Assembly (NCBI GenBank): GCA_964409635.1
Contig: CAYPEL010000049.1
Location: 1 to 16,509, forward strand
DNA length: 16,509 nt
DNA from: CAYPEL01 sp964409635
GTDB lineage: Bacteria > Pseudomonadota > Gammaproteobacteria > DSM-19610
Reading direction: 5' to 3'
A program made the translations under genes and the position numbers. Each line of letters opens with the position of its first letter. Position 1 is the stretch's first letter. A model generated the notes under the pieces. It had not been told where the DNA came from, ran no database searches, and worked only from the letters and a program-made list of their open reading frames with translations. Below are positions 1 to 7,146 of this stretch, one piece after another.

Positions 1-674
1 TGCCCACAGCCGATTTCGAACGCAATTAGTTGACACATTTCTGCAGCACCGGCGGTCGCGTGGGTATGCAGGTGCAGGGGGACATCAATAGTTTCGTTTA
101 GTTTTTCAAACAGCCGGGCGGTTACCAGCGGCGTTAACAATCCCGCCATATCTTTAATGGCGATACTGTCACAGCCAAGGTGTACAAGATCCTGCGCCAT
201 GTCGGTAAATTGGGCGATGCCATGTACTGGGCTGGTGGTGTAACAAATTGTACCCTGGGCGTGCTTGCCTGTATTTTTGACGGCTTTGATGGCAGTCTCA
301 AGATTGCGGGTATCGTTTAGGGCATCGAAAATACGGAATACATCCATGCCGTTATCTGCAGCCTTGTCGACAAAGGCTGTCACGACATCATCTGAATAAT
401 GCCGGTAACCCAGCAGGTTTTGCCCGCGCAGTAGCATTTGTAACCGCGTGTTAGGTAATGCTTCGCGTAATTTGCATAAGCGTTCCCAGGGGTCTTCTTT
501 TAGATAGCGCAGGCAGGCGTCAAAGGTCGCGCCACCCCAGACTTCGAGTGACCAGTAGCCGATTTTATCCAGTCGATCGCATATGGGCAGCATGTCTTCT
601 GTGCGCATGCGAGTTGCGATCAGGGATTGGTGAGCGTCGCGGAGAATGACGTCGGTTATTTCAACTTTGCTCAT
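1..674 (-). CDS. pycB: Pyruvate carboxylase subunit B / oxaloacetate decarboxylase alpha-type carboxyltransferase (3' end cut off)
   Basis: The visible 224 codons read leftward from an ATG at 674 and stay open to the window edge, so the rest of the carboxyltransferase domain and any C-terminal biotinyl domain lie outside. The protein starts MSKVEITDVILRDAHQSL. It has the family signatures RDAHQS (residues 12-17, metal-site Asp13), GGATFD (47-52), EDPWERL (60-66), RGQN (83-86), FRIFDALND (113-121), IKDMAG (173-178, with the Lys that is carboxylated in pyruvate carboxylases) and HLHTH (201-205, metal-binding His203 and His205). Family knowledge: this domain moves CO2 from carboxybiotin to pyruvate, or the reverse in Na+-pumping oxaloacetate decarboxylase. 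The neighbouring biotin carboxylase subunit, and no visible oadG or oadB, favour pyruvate carboxylase. The missing C-terminus and left neighbour would settle this. It lies 137 bp downstream of pycA and is probably cotranscribed with it. Confidence 0.9.
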   Translation of the reverse strand, partial: MSKVEITDVILRDAHQSLIATRMRTEDMLPICDRLDKIGYWSLEVWGGATFDACLRYLKEDPWERLCKLREALPNTRLQMLLRGQNLLGYRHYSDDVVTAFVDKAADNGMDVFRIFDALNDTRNLETAIKAVKNTGKHAQGTICYTTSPVHGIAQFTDMAQDLVHLGCDSIAIKDMAGLLTPLVTARLFEKLNETIDVPLHLHTHATAGAAEMCQLIAFEIGCG

Positions 675-714
675 GAGCTACGGCCTTTGCCTATAGATAT
701 TATTGCCAAGGGAT

Positions 715-763
715 CCACGGAAGAACACGGGAAAAATAATTCAGCACAAGATATTTTCCGTGG
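715..763 (-). repeat. 8-bp inverted repeat in the pycA-pycB gap
   Basis: CCACGGAA at 715-722 is matched by its reverse complement TTCCGTGG at 756-763, with a 33-nt spacer. It lies in the 137-bp gap between pycA and pycB, about 40 bp ahead of the pycB start. On the minus strand the first arm follows a GTAGG. There is no T run, so it is not a classical terminator. It could be an mRNA processing or stability structure that separates expression of the two subunits, or chance. Confidence 0.35.
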
Positions 764-811
764 CCTACCGAGGCTAAAAGATTGAAATCATTTTATCAAT
801 TTCCAAACCTG

Positions 812-2230
812 TTATAGCCCCGAATAGGCGGCCACTGCGGCGGCGACTACTGCTGCTAGTTCGCGGGTTGGGCGACTGGTTTTGTAATTGACGAGTTCCG
901 GGTGGTCTTCGACAAAACTGGTGTCAAATTTTCCTTCGCGGAATTCTTCTACGCCTAGCGTTTCCAAGTAGTAGGGTATGGTGGTTTTAACACCATAGAC
1001 ACCAATATCATTTAACGCCCGTTCCGCGCGGCGTAAAACTTGCGGCCAGTCCAGTGCCCAAACAATTAGCTTCACGCACATGGAATCGTAATAGGGGGGT
1101 ACGCTATAGCCGGAATAGATGGCACCGTCGGTGCGCACACCAGGACCGCCTGGTGAAAAGTAGCGGGTAATACGGCCGAAGCTGGGCAGGAAATCATTTT
1201 TCGGGTCTTCGGCATTGATGCGGAATTCCATAGCGAAGCCACGGCGTTGTATGTCTTCCTGTTTGAAACTCAGAGCTTGACCATCCGCAATCCGGAATTG
1301 TTCCTGGACAATATCGATGCCTGTTATCGCTTCTGAGACTGTGTGTTCAACCTGCAGCCGGGTGTTCATTTCCATGAAAAAGAAATCATCGTTTCCATCC
1401 AGTAGAAACTCAACCGTGCCGGCATTTTCGTATCCCACGGCTTTGGCCGCCTTTACGGCATAGTCACCGATCAGCTGACGCTGTTCGTCACTGAGCTGGG
1501 GGGAGGGTGCTATTTCTATGAGTTTTTGATGGCGGCGCTGGATGGAACAATCGCGCTCAAAAAGGTGGACGGCATTGCCGTGTGAGTCGGCGAGTATTTG
1601 TACTTCAATGTGGCGGGGGCGGTCAACGCACTTTTCCAGAAATACATCGGTACTGCCAAAGGCCTTTTTTGCTTCGGAAATGACGCGGGGGTAGTTGCGG
1701 CGTAGCTCCAGCGCATTATCGCATCGGCGGATGCCCCGGCCACCGCCACCTGACGTGGCCTTTAGCATGACCGGATAACCAATTTTTTCGCCAAGCGCGA
1801 GTGCTTCGTCCACATTGGCCAGATTTGCATCGCTGCCTGGCACCACCGGCACACCGGCATTCTGCATTGAATGCCGGGCTTGTATCTTGTTGCCCATGCT
1901 GAGGATAACCTCGGCAGAGGGACCGATAAATCGTATTCCACGGCGTTTGCAAATACTCGCCAGTTCCGGATTTTCGGAGAGAAACCCATAGCCGGGATGC
2001 AGCGCATCACAGCCTGTGGCAACGGCCAGGTTCACTATCCGGTGGGCATTCAAGTAGCCCGCTAGCGGATCAGGGCCGATGTTATAGGCTTCGCTGGCCT
2101 TTTTTACATGCAGTGCATGGCGGTCGGCGTCGGCATAAATGGCGACCGATTCAATGCCGGCTTCGGTGCAGGCGCGTACTATTCGAACCGCGATCTCGCC
2201 GCGGTTGGCTATCAGAATTTTGCGTATCAA
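812..2230 (-). CDS. pycA: Pyruvate carboxylase subunit A (biotin carboxylase)
   Basis: This is a 472-residue biotin carboxylase, the usual size for an AccC/PycA subunit. It catalyses ATP- and bicarbonate-dependent carboxylation of biotin. Visible in order: the N-terminal domain IRKILIANRGEIA (2-14), HPGYGFLSEN (78-87), an ATP-grasp domain with the glycine loop GGGGRGIR (161-168), and the catalytic stretch MEMNTRLQVEHTVSE (286-300), where Arg291 and Glu295 match E. coli AccC Arg292 and Glu296. The C-terminal tail AAVVAAAVAAYSGL resembles the Ala-rich tail of pseudomonad PycA rather than AccC, and pycB follows, so pyruvate carboxylase is preferred over an acetyl-CoA carboxylase subunit. The start is TTG at 2230. 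A TAG stop lies three codons upstream in frame, and later starts would remove the IRKILIANRGE motif. A weak AGTAGG lies upstream as ribosome site. Confidence 0.92.
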   Translation of the reverse strand: MIRKILIANRGEIAVRIVRACTEAGIESVAIYADADRHALHVKKASEAYNIGPDPLAGYLNAHRIVNLAVATGCDALHPGYGFLSENPELASICKRRGIRFIGPSAEVILSMGNKIQARHSMQNAGVPVVPGSDANLANVDEALALGEKIGYPVMLKATSGGGGRGIRRCDNALELRRNYPRVISEAKKAFGSTDVFLEKCVDRPRHIEVQILADSHGNAVHLFERDCSIQRRHQKLIEIAPSPQLSDEQRQLIGDYAVKAAKAVGYENAGTVEFLLDGNDDFFFMEMNTRLQVEHTVSEAITGIDIVQEQFRIADGQALSFKQEDIQRRGFAMEFRINAEDPKNDFLPSFGRITRYFSPGGPGVRTDGAIYSGYSVPPYYDSMCVKLIVWALDWPQVLRRAERALNDIGVYGVKTTIPYYLETLGVEEFREGKFDTSFVEDHPELVNYKTSRPTRELAAVVAAAVAAYSGL

Positions 2231-2266
2231 GGCGGCCTACTGGGTAATGGCTCTAAAGGAGTTGTT

Positions 2267-2295
2267 TTTCTACGCAAAACAGCTTCGGCTGTCAA
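2267..2295 (-). promoter_or_regulatory. Sigma70-type promoter for pycA
   Basis: Read leftward, TTGACA (2295-2290) is followed by a 17-bp spacer and TAGAAA (2272-2267). The -35 is consensus and the -10 matches 4 of 6. Transcription would begin near 2260, leaving a leader of about 30 nt before the TTG start of pycA. The spacer and -35 overlap a short C(TTCG)G inverted repeat (2279-2292). Confidence 0.65.
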
Positions 2296-2332
2296 CCTAG
2301 CTGCGCTGTCCCCCAGTTGCCGCAGCCTGGCC

Positions 2333-2346
2333 AACATCAAGATGTT
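2333..2346. promoter_or_regulatory. Candidate operator: 6-2-6 palindrome in the pycA/yceD divergent region
   Basis: AACATC (2333-2338), a 2-bp AA spacer and GATGTT (2341-2346) form a perfect inverted repeat. It ends 4 bp before the -35 of the yceD promoter and is centred about 47 bp upstream of the expected start site, a position where an activator or repressor dimer could act. It does not match a regulator site that I know. Confidence 0.35.
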
Positions 2347-2350
2347 AATT

Positions 2351-2380
2351 TTGACAGGCCGATCCTAAGCAACCTATAAT
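2351..2380 (+). promoter_or_regulatory. Fully consensus sigma70 promoter for the yceD-rpmF-plsX-fab operon
   Basis: TTGACA (2351-2356) and TATAAT (2375-2380) are both exact consensus hexamers, separated by 18 bp. The yceD ATG at 2390 is only 9 bp beyond the -10, so transcription should begin at about 2386-2390 and the mRNA should have a 0-4 nt leader. No Shine-Dalgarno sequence lies before the ATG, which fits leaderless translation. Confidence 0.85.
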
Positions 2381-2389
2381 TAACAAGTT

Positions 2390-2893
2390 ATGTTGGATCG
2401 TTTGCCCGGCCAGATCGAGCCCCTAGGTCTTACCGAAGCAGGGCGCAGTTTTCGCGGTGAAATTGCCGTTGGCGAGTTACCCCGGCTAGCGGATTACCTG
2501 GCAGATACTACCGGACAAATTGCGGTTGAATTATCATTCAGAATCGATGCGCTGCGGGTCAAGGCATTAACCGGCAAGCTGCAGGGTAAGCTGAGCCTGG
2601 TTTGTCAGCGCTGTCTGGATAAGATGGATTTCCCCCTGGATGTTGAGTTTCAACTGGGCGTTGTCAGCACAGAGGCTGAAGCTGAGGAACTACCGGAAGG
2701 CTATGAAATTTTGCTGGTGGACGGAGATCCAATAGCGCTGAGCCAGATTGTTGAAGACGAGATTATTTTGACATTGCCGGATATCCCGAAACATGATGCG
2801 GCCTCGTCATGCGATGGCAGTGCGCAAACACACAAGCCGGAATTGGAAAAGCCCAACGCTTTTTCGGTTCTGAAACAATTGAACACAAAATGA
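2390..2893 (+). CDS. yceD: YceD / DUF177 family protein (23S rRNA accumulation protein)
   Basis: This is a 167-residue DUF177 protein and the first gene of the cluster. The family is linked to 23S rRNA accumulation and is almost always encoded directly before rpmF, as here (22 bp gap). Visible: the paired-Cys motif CQRC (Cys72, Cys75) after a beta-rich half, the acidic VEDEIILTLPDIPKHD segment (121-136), and the family's C-terminal signature PNAFSVLKQL (155-164, compare PNPFAVL in E. coli). The ATG at 2390 is supported by alignment from memory with pseudomonad YceD, which also begins Met-Leu at the same distance from the core. There is no ribosome-binding site, and a consensus -10 ends at 2380, so the start codon is at or within about 4 nt of the mRNA 5' end. 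The region typically upstream of yceD in relatives (maf, rluC, rne) is not here; divergent pycA takes its place. Confidence 0.9.
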   Translation: MLDRLPGQIEPLGLTEAGRSFRGEIAVGELPRLADYLADTTGQIAVELSFRIDALRVKALTGKLQGKLSLVCQRCLDKMDFPLDVEFQLGVVSTEAEAEELPEGYEILLVDGDPIALSQIVEDEIILTLPDIPKHDAASSCDGSAQTHKPELEKPNAFSVLKQLNTK

Positions 2894-2915
2894 TGTAGAG
2901 CAGGAGATTTAGAGT

Positions 2916-3095
2916 ATGGCCGTTCAGAAAAGCCGTAAAACCCCTTCAAGACGTGGCATGCGCCGTTCGCATGACAGCCTGAAAGGCAGCACGCTGTCGG
3001 TTGAGCCCACCACGGGAGAAACACATTTACGCCACCATGTCAGTCCTGATGGCTATTACCGCGGTAAAAAAGTAATCAGTAAAGATCTTGACTAG
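2916..3095 (+). CDS. rpmF: Ribosomal protein bL32
   Basis: This 59-codon gene encodes bL32, a small basic protein of the large ribosomal subunit. It begins MAVQKSRKTPSRRGMRRSHD, the highly conserved L32 N-terminus, and ends GYYRGKKVISKDLD. The HHVSPDGYYRGK stretch corresponds to the usual C-terminal part. This is the zinc-free type: no Cys pairs are present. A good Shine-Dalgarno AGGAG lies at 2902-2906, 9 nt before the ATG, in contrast with several neighbours that lack one. It is 22 bp after yceD and 99 bp before plsX, the conserved order that links ribosome and membrane-lipid synthesis. Confidence 0.97.
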   Translation: MAVQKSRKTPSRRGMRRSHDSLKGSTLSVEPTTGETHLRHHVSPDGYYRGKKVISKDLD

Positions 3096-3167
3096 TGTCA
3101 GGCCAGGTTGCTTACGCCTGCACCTGCACCTGAGTTGATCGCCTCCTGCCTTGTCTGACTCTCTGCT

Positions 3168-3185
3168 ACCGCGCCAACGCGCGGT
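3168..3185 (+). promoter_or_regulatory. GC-rich hairpin immediately before plsX
   Basis: ACCGCGC (3168-3174), loop CAAC and GCGCGGT (3179-3185) form a perfect 7-bp stem. It ends 9 nt before the plsX ATG, where a Shine-Dalgarno sequence would usually sit, and none is seen. There is no T run, so termination is unlikely. It may limit or tune plsX translation or mark an RNA cleavage site. Confidence 0.5.
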
Positions 3186-3194
3186 TCATCCCGT

Positions 3195-4223
3195 ATGACT
3201 AAACCGCTGGTTATAGCGCTGGACGCCATGGGGGGCGATGAAGGCCCGGCTACGGTGGTACCTGCGGCCATCCGTGTGCTTGACAAGCGTAACGATATCA
3301 AGCTAATCCTGGTCGGTGATCAAGCCATCCTTGAGAAGCACCTCAACGATGCGCGCAGCCAGCATGGCGAACGATTGCAAATCCAACATGCAAGTCAGCA
3401 GGTAGCAATGGATGAATCACCCTCCCGCGCCCTGCGTTCTAAAAAAGACTCCTCCATGCGGGTCGCCATAAATCTCGTCAAGCAAGGCCGTGCCGATGCC
3501 TGTGTCAGTGCCGGCAATACCGGCGCGCTTTTGGCAACCGGGCGTTATGTTTTAAAAACCCTGCCGGGTATCGACCGGCCGGCTATCTGTACCTCCTTAC
3601 CCACCATGACCGGCCACACCTGGATGCTGGATCTGGGCGCAAATGTGGATAGCAGCCCCGAACACCTGTTCCAGTTTGCGGTGATGGGCTCAGTGCTGGC
3701 AGCCGCCATTGATGATAATCCCGCGCCAAAAGTCGGTTTGCTGAATATTGGCGAAGAAGAAATGAAGGGTAATGAAGCGGTTAAAAATGCCTCTGCACTG
3801 CTGTCAGCCAGTGAACTAAACTATTTAGGCTATGTTGAAGGCGATGACGTCTACAAGGGCACAGCGGATGTGATTGTTTGTGATGGCTTTGTCGGTAATG
3901 TATCGTTGAAAACAGGTGAAGGCGTTGCCAAGATGATCGCTTATTTTATTAAGATCGAATTTTCGCGGAATCTGTTGACTAAACTGGTGGCTTTATGTGC
4001 GCTGCCGGTGTTGAATGCATTCCGCCGCCGCATCGATCCACGCCGCTATAACGGGGCGAGTTTTTTGGGGCTAAGAGGCACGCTTATCAAGAGCCATGGC
4101 AGTGCCGACGCGCTGTCTTTCGCCAATGCCATTGAGGTAGCGGCAACAGCCGTAGAGCAATCAGTACCTGAGCGTATTAGCAAACAATTGCAACATTTGC
4201 TTAAAGAGAGGCAGGCGGTTTGA
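3195..4223 (+). CDS. plsX: Phosphate acyltransferase PlsX
   Basis: This 342-residue protein is the PlsX enzyme, which converts acyl-ACP and phosphate to acyl-phosphate, the acyl donor for PlsY in glycerophospholipid synthesis; it acts peripherally at the membrane. The N-terminus MTKPLVIALDAMGGDEGP (1-18) is the family signature and matches the start of E. coli PlsX. Further landmarks are DACVSAGNTGALLATGRYVL, the LDLGANVDSSPEHLFQFA segment, LNIGEEEMKGNE, and the conserved VCDGFVGNVSLKTGEG. It has no recognisable Shine-Dalgarno and is preceded by a 7-bp hairpin. Its stop codon overlaps the TTG start of fabH by 4 bp, implying translational coupling. Confidence 0.96.
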   Translation: MTKPLVIALDAMGGDEGPATVVPAAIRVLDKRNDIKLILVGDQAILEKHLNDARSQHGERLQIQHASQQVAMDESPSRALRSKKDSSMRVAINLVKQGRADACVSAGNTGALLATGRYVLKTLPGIDRPAICTSLPTMTGHTWMLDLGANVDSSPEHLFQFAVMGSVLAAAIDDNPAPKVGLLNIGEEEMKGNEAVKNASALLSASELNYLGYVEGDDVYKGTADVIVCDGFVGNVSLKTGEGVAKMIAYFIKIEFSRNLLTKLVALCALPVLNAFRRRIDPRRYNGASFLGLRGTLIKSHGSADALSFANAIEVAATAVEQSVPERISKQLQHLLKERQAV

Positions 4224-5188
4224 TCTATTCTAGAATTACGGGGACCGGCAGTTACCTCCCAGACAAAGCGCTGACCAACCATGACCTGGAAAAAATGGTG
4301 GATACTACCGACGAATGGATTCGTGAACGCACCGGTATCAGCAAGCGCCATATCGCGGCTGACGATCAAAGTACCGTTGATCTGGCGGAGCACGCTTCGC
4401 GCAGAGCGTTGGACGCGGCTGGCAAATCGGTACAGGACATCGACCTCATAATTGTTGCAACAACAACCCCGGATCGGGTGTTCCCCAGTACCGCCTGCCT
4501 GCTGCAAAAAAATCTCGATCGGCACGGTTGTGCGGCCTTTGATCTCCAGGCTGTGTGCACAGGGTTTGTTTACGCCCTGGGCGTGGCCGATAAATTCATC
4601 AAAACAGGCACCTCAAAGTGTGTACTGGTTGTCGGCGCAGAAGTGTTAAGCCGTACACTCAACTGGAATGACCGCGCCACCTGTGTATTGTTCGGCGATG
4701 GTGCTGGTGCTGTCATTCTCGAAGCGGATGATGAGCCGGGTATACTGTCTACCCACTTACATGCCGATGGCGCCTATGAACATTTATTAACCGTTCCAGG
4801 TGGTGTTGGTCAGGGCTATCACTCGCTGGAAGGGGATGCTCGCTTCGTGCAAATGAAAGGCAATGAAATATTTAAAGTGGCGGTCAACACCTTGGGGCGT
4901 ATTGTTGATGAGACGCTCGACGCCAATAACCTCGAAAAATCGGATATAGATTGGTTGATTCCCCACCAGGCGAACATCCGTATTATTCAAGCTACGGCGA
5001 AAAAATTGAAAATGCCGATGGATCACGTCGTGGTCACCGTCGATGAGCACGGTAATACCTCCAGCGCTTCTGTGCCGCTTGCGCTCGACACAGCCGTACG
5101 CGATGGCCGGATTAAGCGTGGTGAAACTTTATTGATGGAAGCCTTTGGTGGCGGATTAACCTGGGGTTCCGTGTTACTCAAATATTAA
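4220..5188 (+). CDS. fabH: Beta-ketoacyl-ACP synthase III
   Basis: This 322-residue KAS III condenses acetyl-CoA with malonyl-ACP to start fatty acid synthesis. The catalytic triad is visible: Cys113 in QAVCTGF, His249 in WLIPHQAN and Asn279 in DEHGNTSSASVP, equivalent to Cys112/His244/Asn274 of E. coli. Other family landmarks are TGTGSYLP near the N-terminus, VDTTDEWI..RTGI (28-40), the glycine-rich LFGDGAGAV and the C-terminal EAFGGGLTWGS. The start is a TTG at 4220 inside the plsX stop (TTGA overlap). It follows a purine-rich AGAGAGGCAGGCGG, and the protein aligns from the first residues with E. coli FabH. It is followed by a 74-bp gap with a REP-like hairpin before fabD. Confidence 0.96.
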   Translation: MIYSRITGTGSYLPDKALTNHDLEKMVDTTDEWIRERTGISKRHIAADDQSTVDLAEHASRRALDAAGKSVQDIDLIIVATTTPDRVFPSTACLLQKNLDRHGCAAFDLQAVCTGFVYALGVADKFIKTGTSKCVLVVGAEVLSRTLNWNDRATCVLFGDGAGAVILEADDEPGILSTHLHADGAYEHLLTVPGGVGQGYHSLEGDARFVQMKGNEIFKVAVNTLGRIVDETLDANNLEKSDIDWLIPHQANIRIIQATAKKLKMPMDHVVVTVDEHGNTSSASVPLALDTAVRDGRIKRGETLLMEAFGGGLTWGSVLLKY

Positions 5189-5226
5189 CCAAGGCAGTAT
5201 ATATTCGCGCATCTTAATTAAATCCT

Positions 5227-5260
5227 GTAGGTGCAGAATAAATTCCACACCTGCGAATAA
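5227..5260 (+). repeat. REP-like hairpin with GTAG head between fabH and fabD
   Basis: GTAG (5227-5230) heads an imperfect palindrome: GGTG (5230-5233) pairs with CACC (5248-5251), and GAAT (5236-5239) pairs with ATTC (5242-5245). It is followed by CTGCGAATAA. The TGTAGG start and the GCGAATAA tail also occur around the palindrome at 10998-11040, so I infer the same repeat family. It ends 11 nt before the fabD ATG, which has no Shine-Dalgarno. Confidence 0.5.
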
Positions 5261-5262
5261 CT

Positions 5263-6231
5263 ATGTCAGCACAAACAATAGATAATCTAGCCGTCGTATT
5301 TCCGGGTCAAGGTTCACAGTCCGTTGGCATGCTGGCTGATTTGGCGGCTGCTTACCCGGTCGTCAAGCAAACTTTTGCAGAGGCCTCCACCGCGCTTGGA
5401 TACGATCTTTGGCAAAGGGTGCAGCAAGGGCCAGAAGCTATATTAAACCAGACCGTTTATACGCAACCGGCCATGCTGGCCGCCGGGGTGGCCGTCTGGC
5501 GCTGCTGGATAGGCCAAACTGAATACCGCCCTTCAGTCATGGCCGGTCATAGCCTGGGTGAATATACGGCATTGGTTTGTGCCGGCGCCATTGGCTTTTC
5601 TGAGGCTGTAAGCCTGGTCGAAACGCGCGCCAATGCGATGCAAAATGCCGTACCTGAAGGCAGTGGCGCGATGGCAGCGATACTGGGCCTGAGCGATGAG
5701 CAGGTAATAGAGTGTTGTGATAAAGCGGCGCAGGGCGAAGTGGTCAGTGCAGTTAACTTCAACTCCCCGGGTCAGGTGGTCATTGCGGGTAACGTCAAGG
5801 CGGTTGAACGCGCCATGGTGCTCGCCAAGGAAACAGGCGCAAAGCGGGCTTTAGCACTGCCCGTTTCTGTTCCATCGCACTGTCAATTAATGCACACAGC
5901 CGCCCAACAGTTTACCGCTAGTCTGGAAAAGCTTGATCTGCAATTACCCCTTATCCCGGTTATTCAGAACACTGATGCAGTGCTGCACCAAACAAGCGTT
6001 GCCATCCGGGCCGCACTTGCAGAGCAACTTTACAAACCTGTGCGCTGGGTTGCAACAATCCAGAACATGGGTGACCGTGGTATTAAAACTATCCTGGAAA
6101 TGGGGCCCGGCAAAGTACTTGCCGGTTTGAATAAACGCATCGATAAATCACAAACCGCTGTCGCTGCGGGTGACATTGCCGGGCTGCAGAAAGCGCTCGA
6201 TACCGTTGCTGCAGTGACAACAACCGAATAG
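5263..6231 (+). CDS. fabD: Malonyl-CoA:ACP transacylase
   Basis: This 322-residue protein moves malonyl groups from CoA to ACP, providing the extender unit for FabH and FabF. The N-terminal FPGQGSQSVGM motif (13-23), the nucleophile elbow GHSLGEY with Ser97 (95-101), Arg122 that binds the malonyl carboxylate (ETRANAMQ), and the catalytic His206 in VPSHCQLM match Ser92/Arg117/His201 of E. coli FabD. The NFNSPGQVVIAG segment and C-terminal EMGPGKVLAGLNKRI are also typical. The ATG at 5263 lies 11 nt after a REP-like hairpin and lacks a visible ribosome site. fabG follows after 9 bp, so the two are surely cotranscribed. Confidence 0.96.
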   Translation: MSAQTIDNLAVVFPGQGSQSVGMLADLAAAYPVVKQTFAEASTALGYDLWQRVQQGPEAILNQTVYTQPAMLAAGVAVWRCWIGQTEYRPSVMAGHSLGEYTALVCAGAIGFSEAVSLVETRANAMQNAVPEGSGAMAAILGLSDEQVIECCDKAAQGEVVSAVNFNSPGQVVIAGNVKAVERAMVLAKETGAKRALALPVSVPSHCQLMHTAAQQFTASLEKLDLQLPLIPVIQNTDAVLHQTSVAIRAALAEQLYKPVRWVATIQNMGDRGIKTILEMGPGKVLAGLNKRIDKSQTAVAAGDIAGLQKALDTVAAVTTTE

Positions 6232-6240
6232 GGGTCACCG

Positions 6241-6984
6241 ATGTCTCTTGAAAATCAGATTGCTTTAGTAACGGGCGCCAGCCGGGGAATAGGGCAGGCC
6301 ATCGCGTACGAACTGGGCCGGCAAGGTGCGACTGTGATCGGTACGGCTACCAGTGAAGCCGGTGCCAATGCGATCAGTGAAACGCTGCAGAAGGCTGAGA
6401 TAAACGGCACCGGTATGGTGCTCGATGTCAGTCAGCCGGAGTCTATTGAAAGCCTGATGGAGGCGCTTAAAAAAGATTTTTCAGCGCCTACTATTCTGGT
6501 AAACAATGCAGGCATTACCCGGGATAACTTGCTTATGCGAATGAAAGAGGAGGAATGGGATGCGGTTATTAATACCAACCTGGGATCGATTTTTCGTTTA
6601 AGCAAGGCCTGTATGCGCGGCATGATGAAAGCTAAACGTGGCCGGATAGTCAGTATCGCCTCTGTTGTTGGTGCGACCGGCAATCCTGGACAGGCAAACT
6701 ATGCCGCATCCAAAGCAGGGCTGGTGGGGTTTAGCAAATCCCTGGCGCAGGAGATAGGCTCCAGAGGAATTACTGTAAATGTAGTGGCGCCAGGTTTTAT
6801 TGATACTGATATGACGCGTGAATTACCGGACGATCAACGCCAGGCATTAATCGATAAAATTCCGCTTGGAAGGCTGGGCCAGGTAACGGATATCGCTAAA
6901 GCCACGGCTTTTCTATGTTCTGATGACGCAAGTTATATAACTGGCGCGACCTTGCACGTCAATGGTGGTATGTATATGCCCTAA
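6241..6984 (+). CDS. fabG: 3-oxoacyl-ACP reductase
   Basis: This 247-residue short-chain dehydrogenase performs the NADPH-dependent reduction of beta-ketoacyl-ACP, the first reductive step of each elongation cycle. It shows the cofactor glycine motif TGASRGIG (11-18), NNAG (88-91) and the catalytic residues Ser141 (SIASVVG), Tyr154 and Lys158 (YAASK), with the GxxGQANYAASKAG spacing characteristic of FabG. The C-terminal segment YITGATLHVNGGMYMP is the usual end. The ATG at 6241 has AGGGG about 6 nt upstream, one of the better ribosome sites in the fab cluster. It is followed by a 209-bp AT-rich gap before acpP, the largest gap inside the cluster. Confidence 0.97.
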   Translation: MSLENQIALVTGASRGIGQAIAYELGRQGATVIGTATSEAGANAISETLQKAEINGTGMVLDVSQPESIESLMEALKKDFSAPTILVNNAGITRDNLLMRMKEEEWDAVINTNLGSIFRLSKACMRGMMKAKRGRIVSIASVVGATGNPGQANYAASKAGLVGFSKSLAQEIGSRGITVNVVAPGFIDTDMTRELPDDQRQALIDKIPLGRLGQVTDIAKATAFLCSDDASYITGATLHVNGGMYMP

Positions 6985-6998
6985 AGCTAATAGTATAA

Positions 6999-7053
6999 AA
7001 TGCATTAGTTATATTATATAACGCATTGTTTATATTAAATAATATATTATTTA
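6999..7053. repeat. AT-rich tract with two palindromes upstream of acpP
   Basis: Immediately after fabG the sequence becomes very AT-rich. AATGC (6999-7003) and GTTATAT (7008-7014) pair with ATATAAC (7016-7022) and GCATT (7023-7027), leaving only a 4-nt bulge and a 1-nt centre. Positions 7036-7053 form a perfect 18-bp palindrome centred on ATAT. Neither has a GC stem or T run typical of a terminator. Possible roles are an upstream activating or bent-DNA element for acpP, or an mRNA 3' end or processing site for fabG. This is inference. Confidence 0.55.
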
Positions 7054-7116
7054 TTGTCTGCGCCATTCCAGGTGGTGGGTATTGGTAAAATTGAACTTAA
7101 GAGAATTAATGACTGG

Positions 7117-7146
7117 CTGGCAAGGCCGCTGCCTTTTCACTACAAT
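7117..7146 (+). promoter_or_regulatory. Possible sigma70 promoter for acpP
   Basis: TACAAT (7141-7146) matches the -10 consensus at 5 of 6. The best upstream partner is CTGGCA (7117-7122), 4 of 6, with an 18-bp spacer. Transcription would start near 7153, giving a leader of about 40 nt to the acpP ATG. A separate promoter would suit the far higher demand for acyl carrier protein than for the upstream enzymes. Confidence 0.4.

Noticed and set aside
458..649. Plus-strand 63-codon ORF inside the first region
   Set aside because: It is antisense to the strongly conserved pycB reading frame, has an Arg/Cys-rich translation with no family look, and no ribosome site.
2279..2292. ACAGC-TTCG-GCTGT stem with a C(UUCG)G tetraloop
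   Set aside because: It lies upstream of both divergent transcripts (inside the pycA promoter spacer), so it should not be transcribed, and no T run follows. It was kept only as a note on the pycA promoter.
3117..3132. Short tandem repeat of CCTGCA (about 2.7 copies) between rpmF and plsX
   Set aside because: Too short and too few units to call a repeat locus; likely chance.
4046..4525. 159-codon minus-strand ORF across the plsX-fabH junction
   Set aside because: It is antisense to two well-supported genes, its translation resembles no known family, and it has no start context. Long antisense frames are expected by chance here.
5174..5205. Possible promoter with TATATA/TATATT before fabD
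   Set aside because: The best -35 partner matches consensus at only 2 of 6 positions; not defensible.
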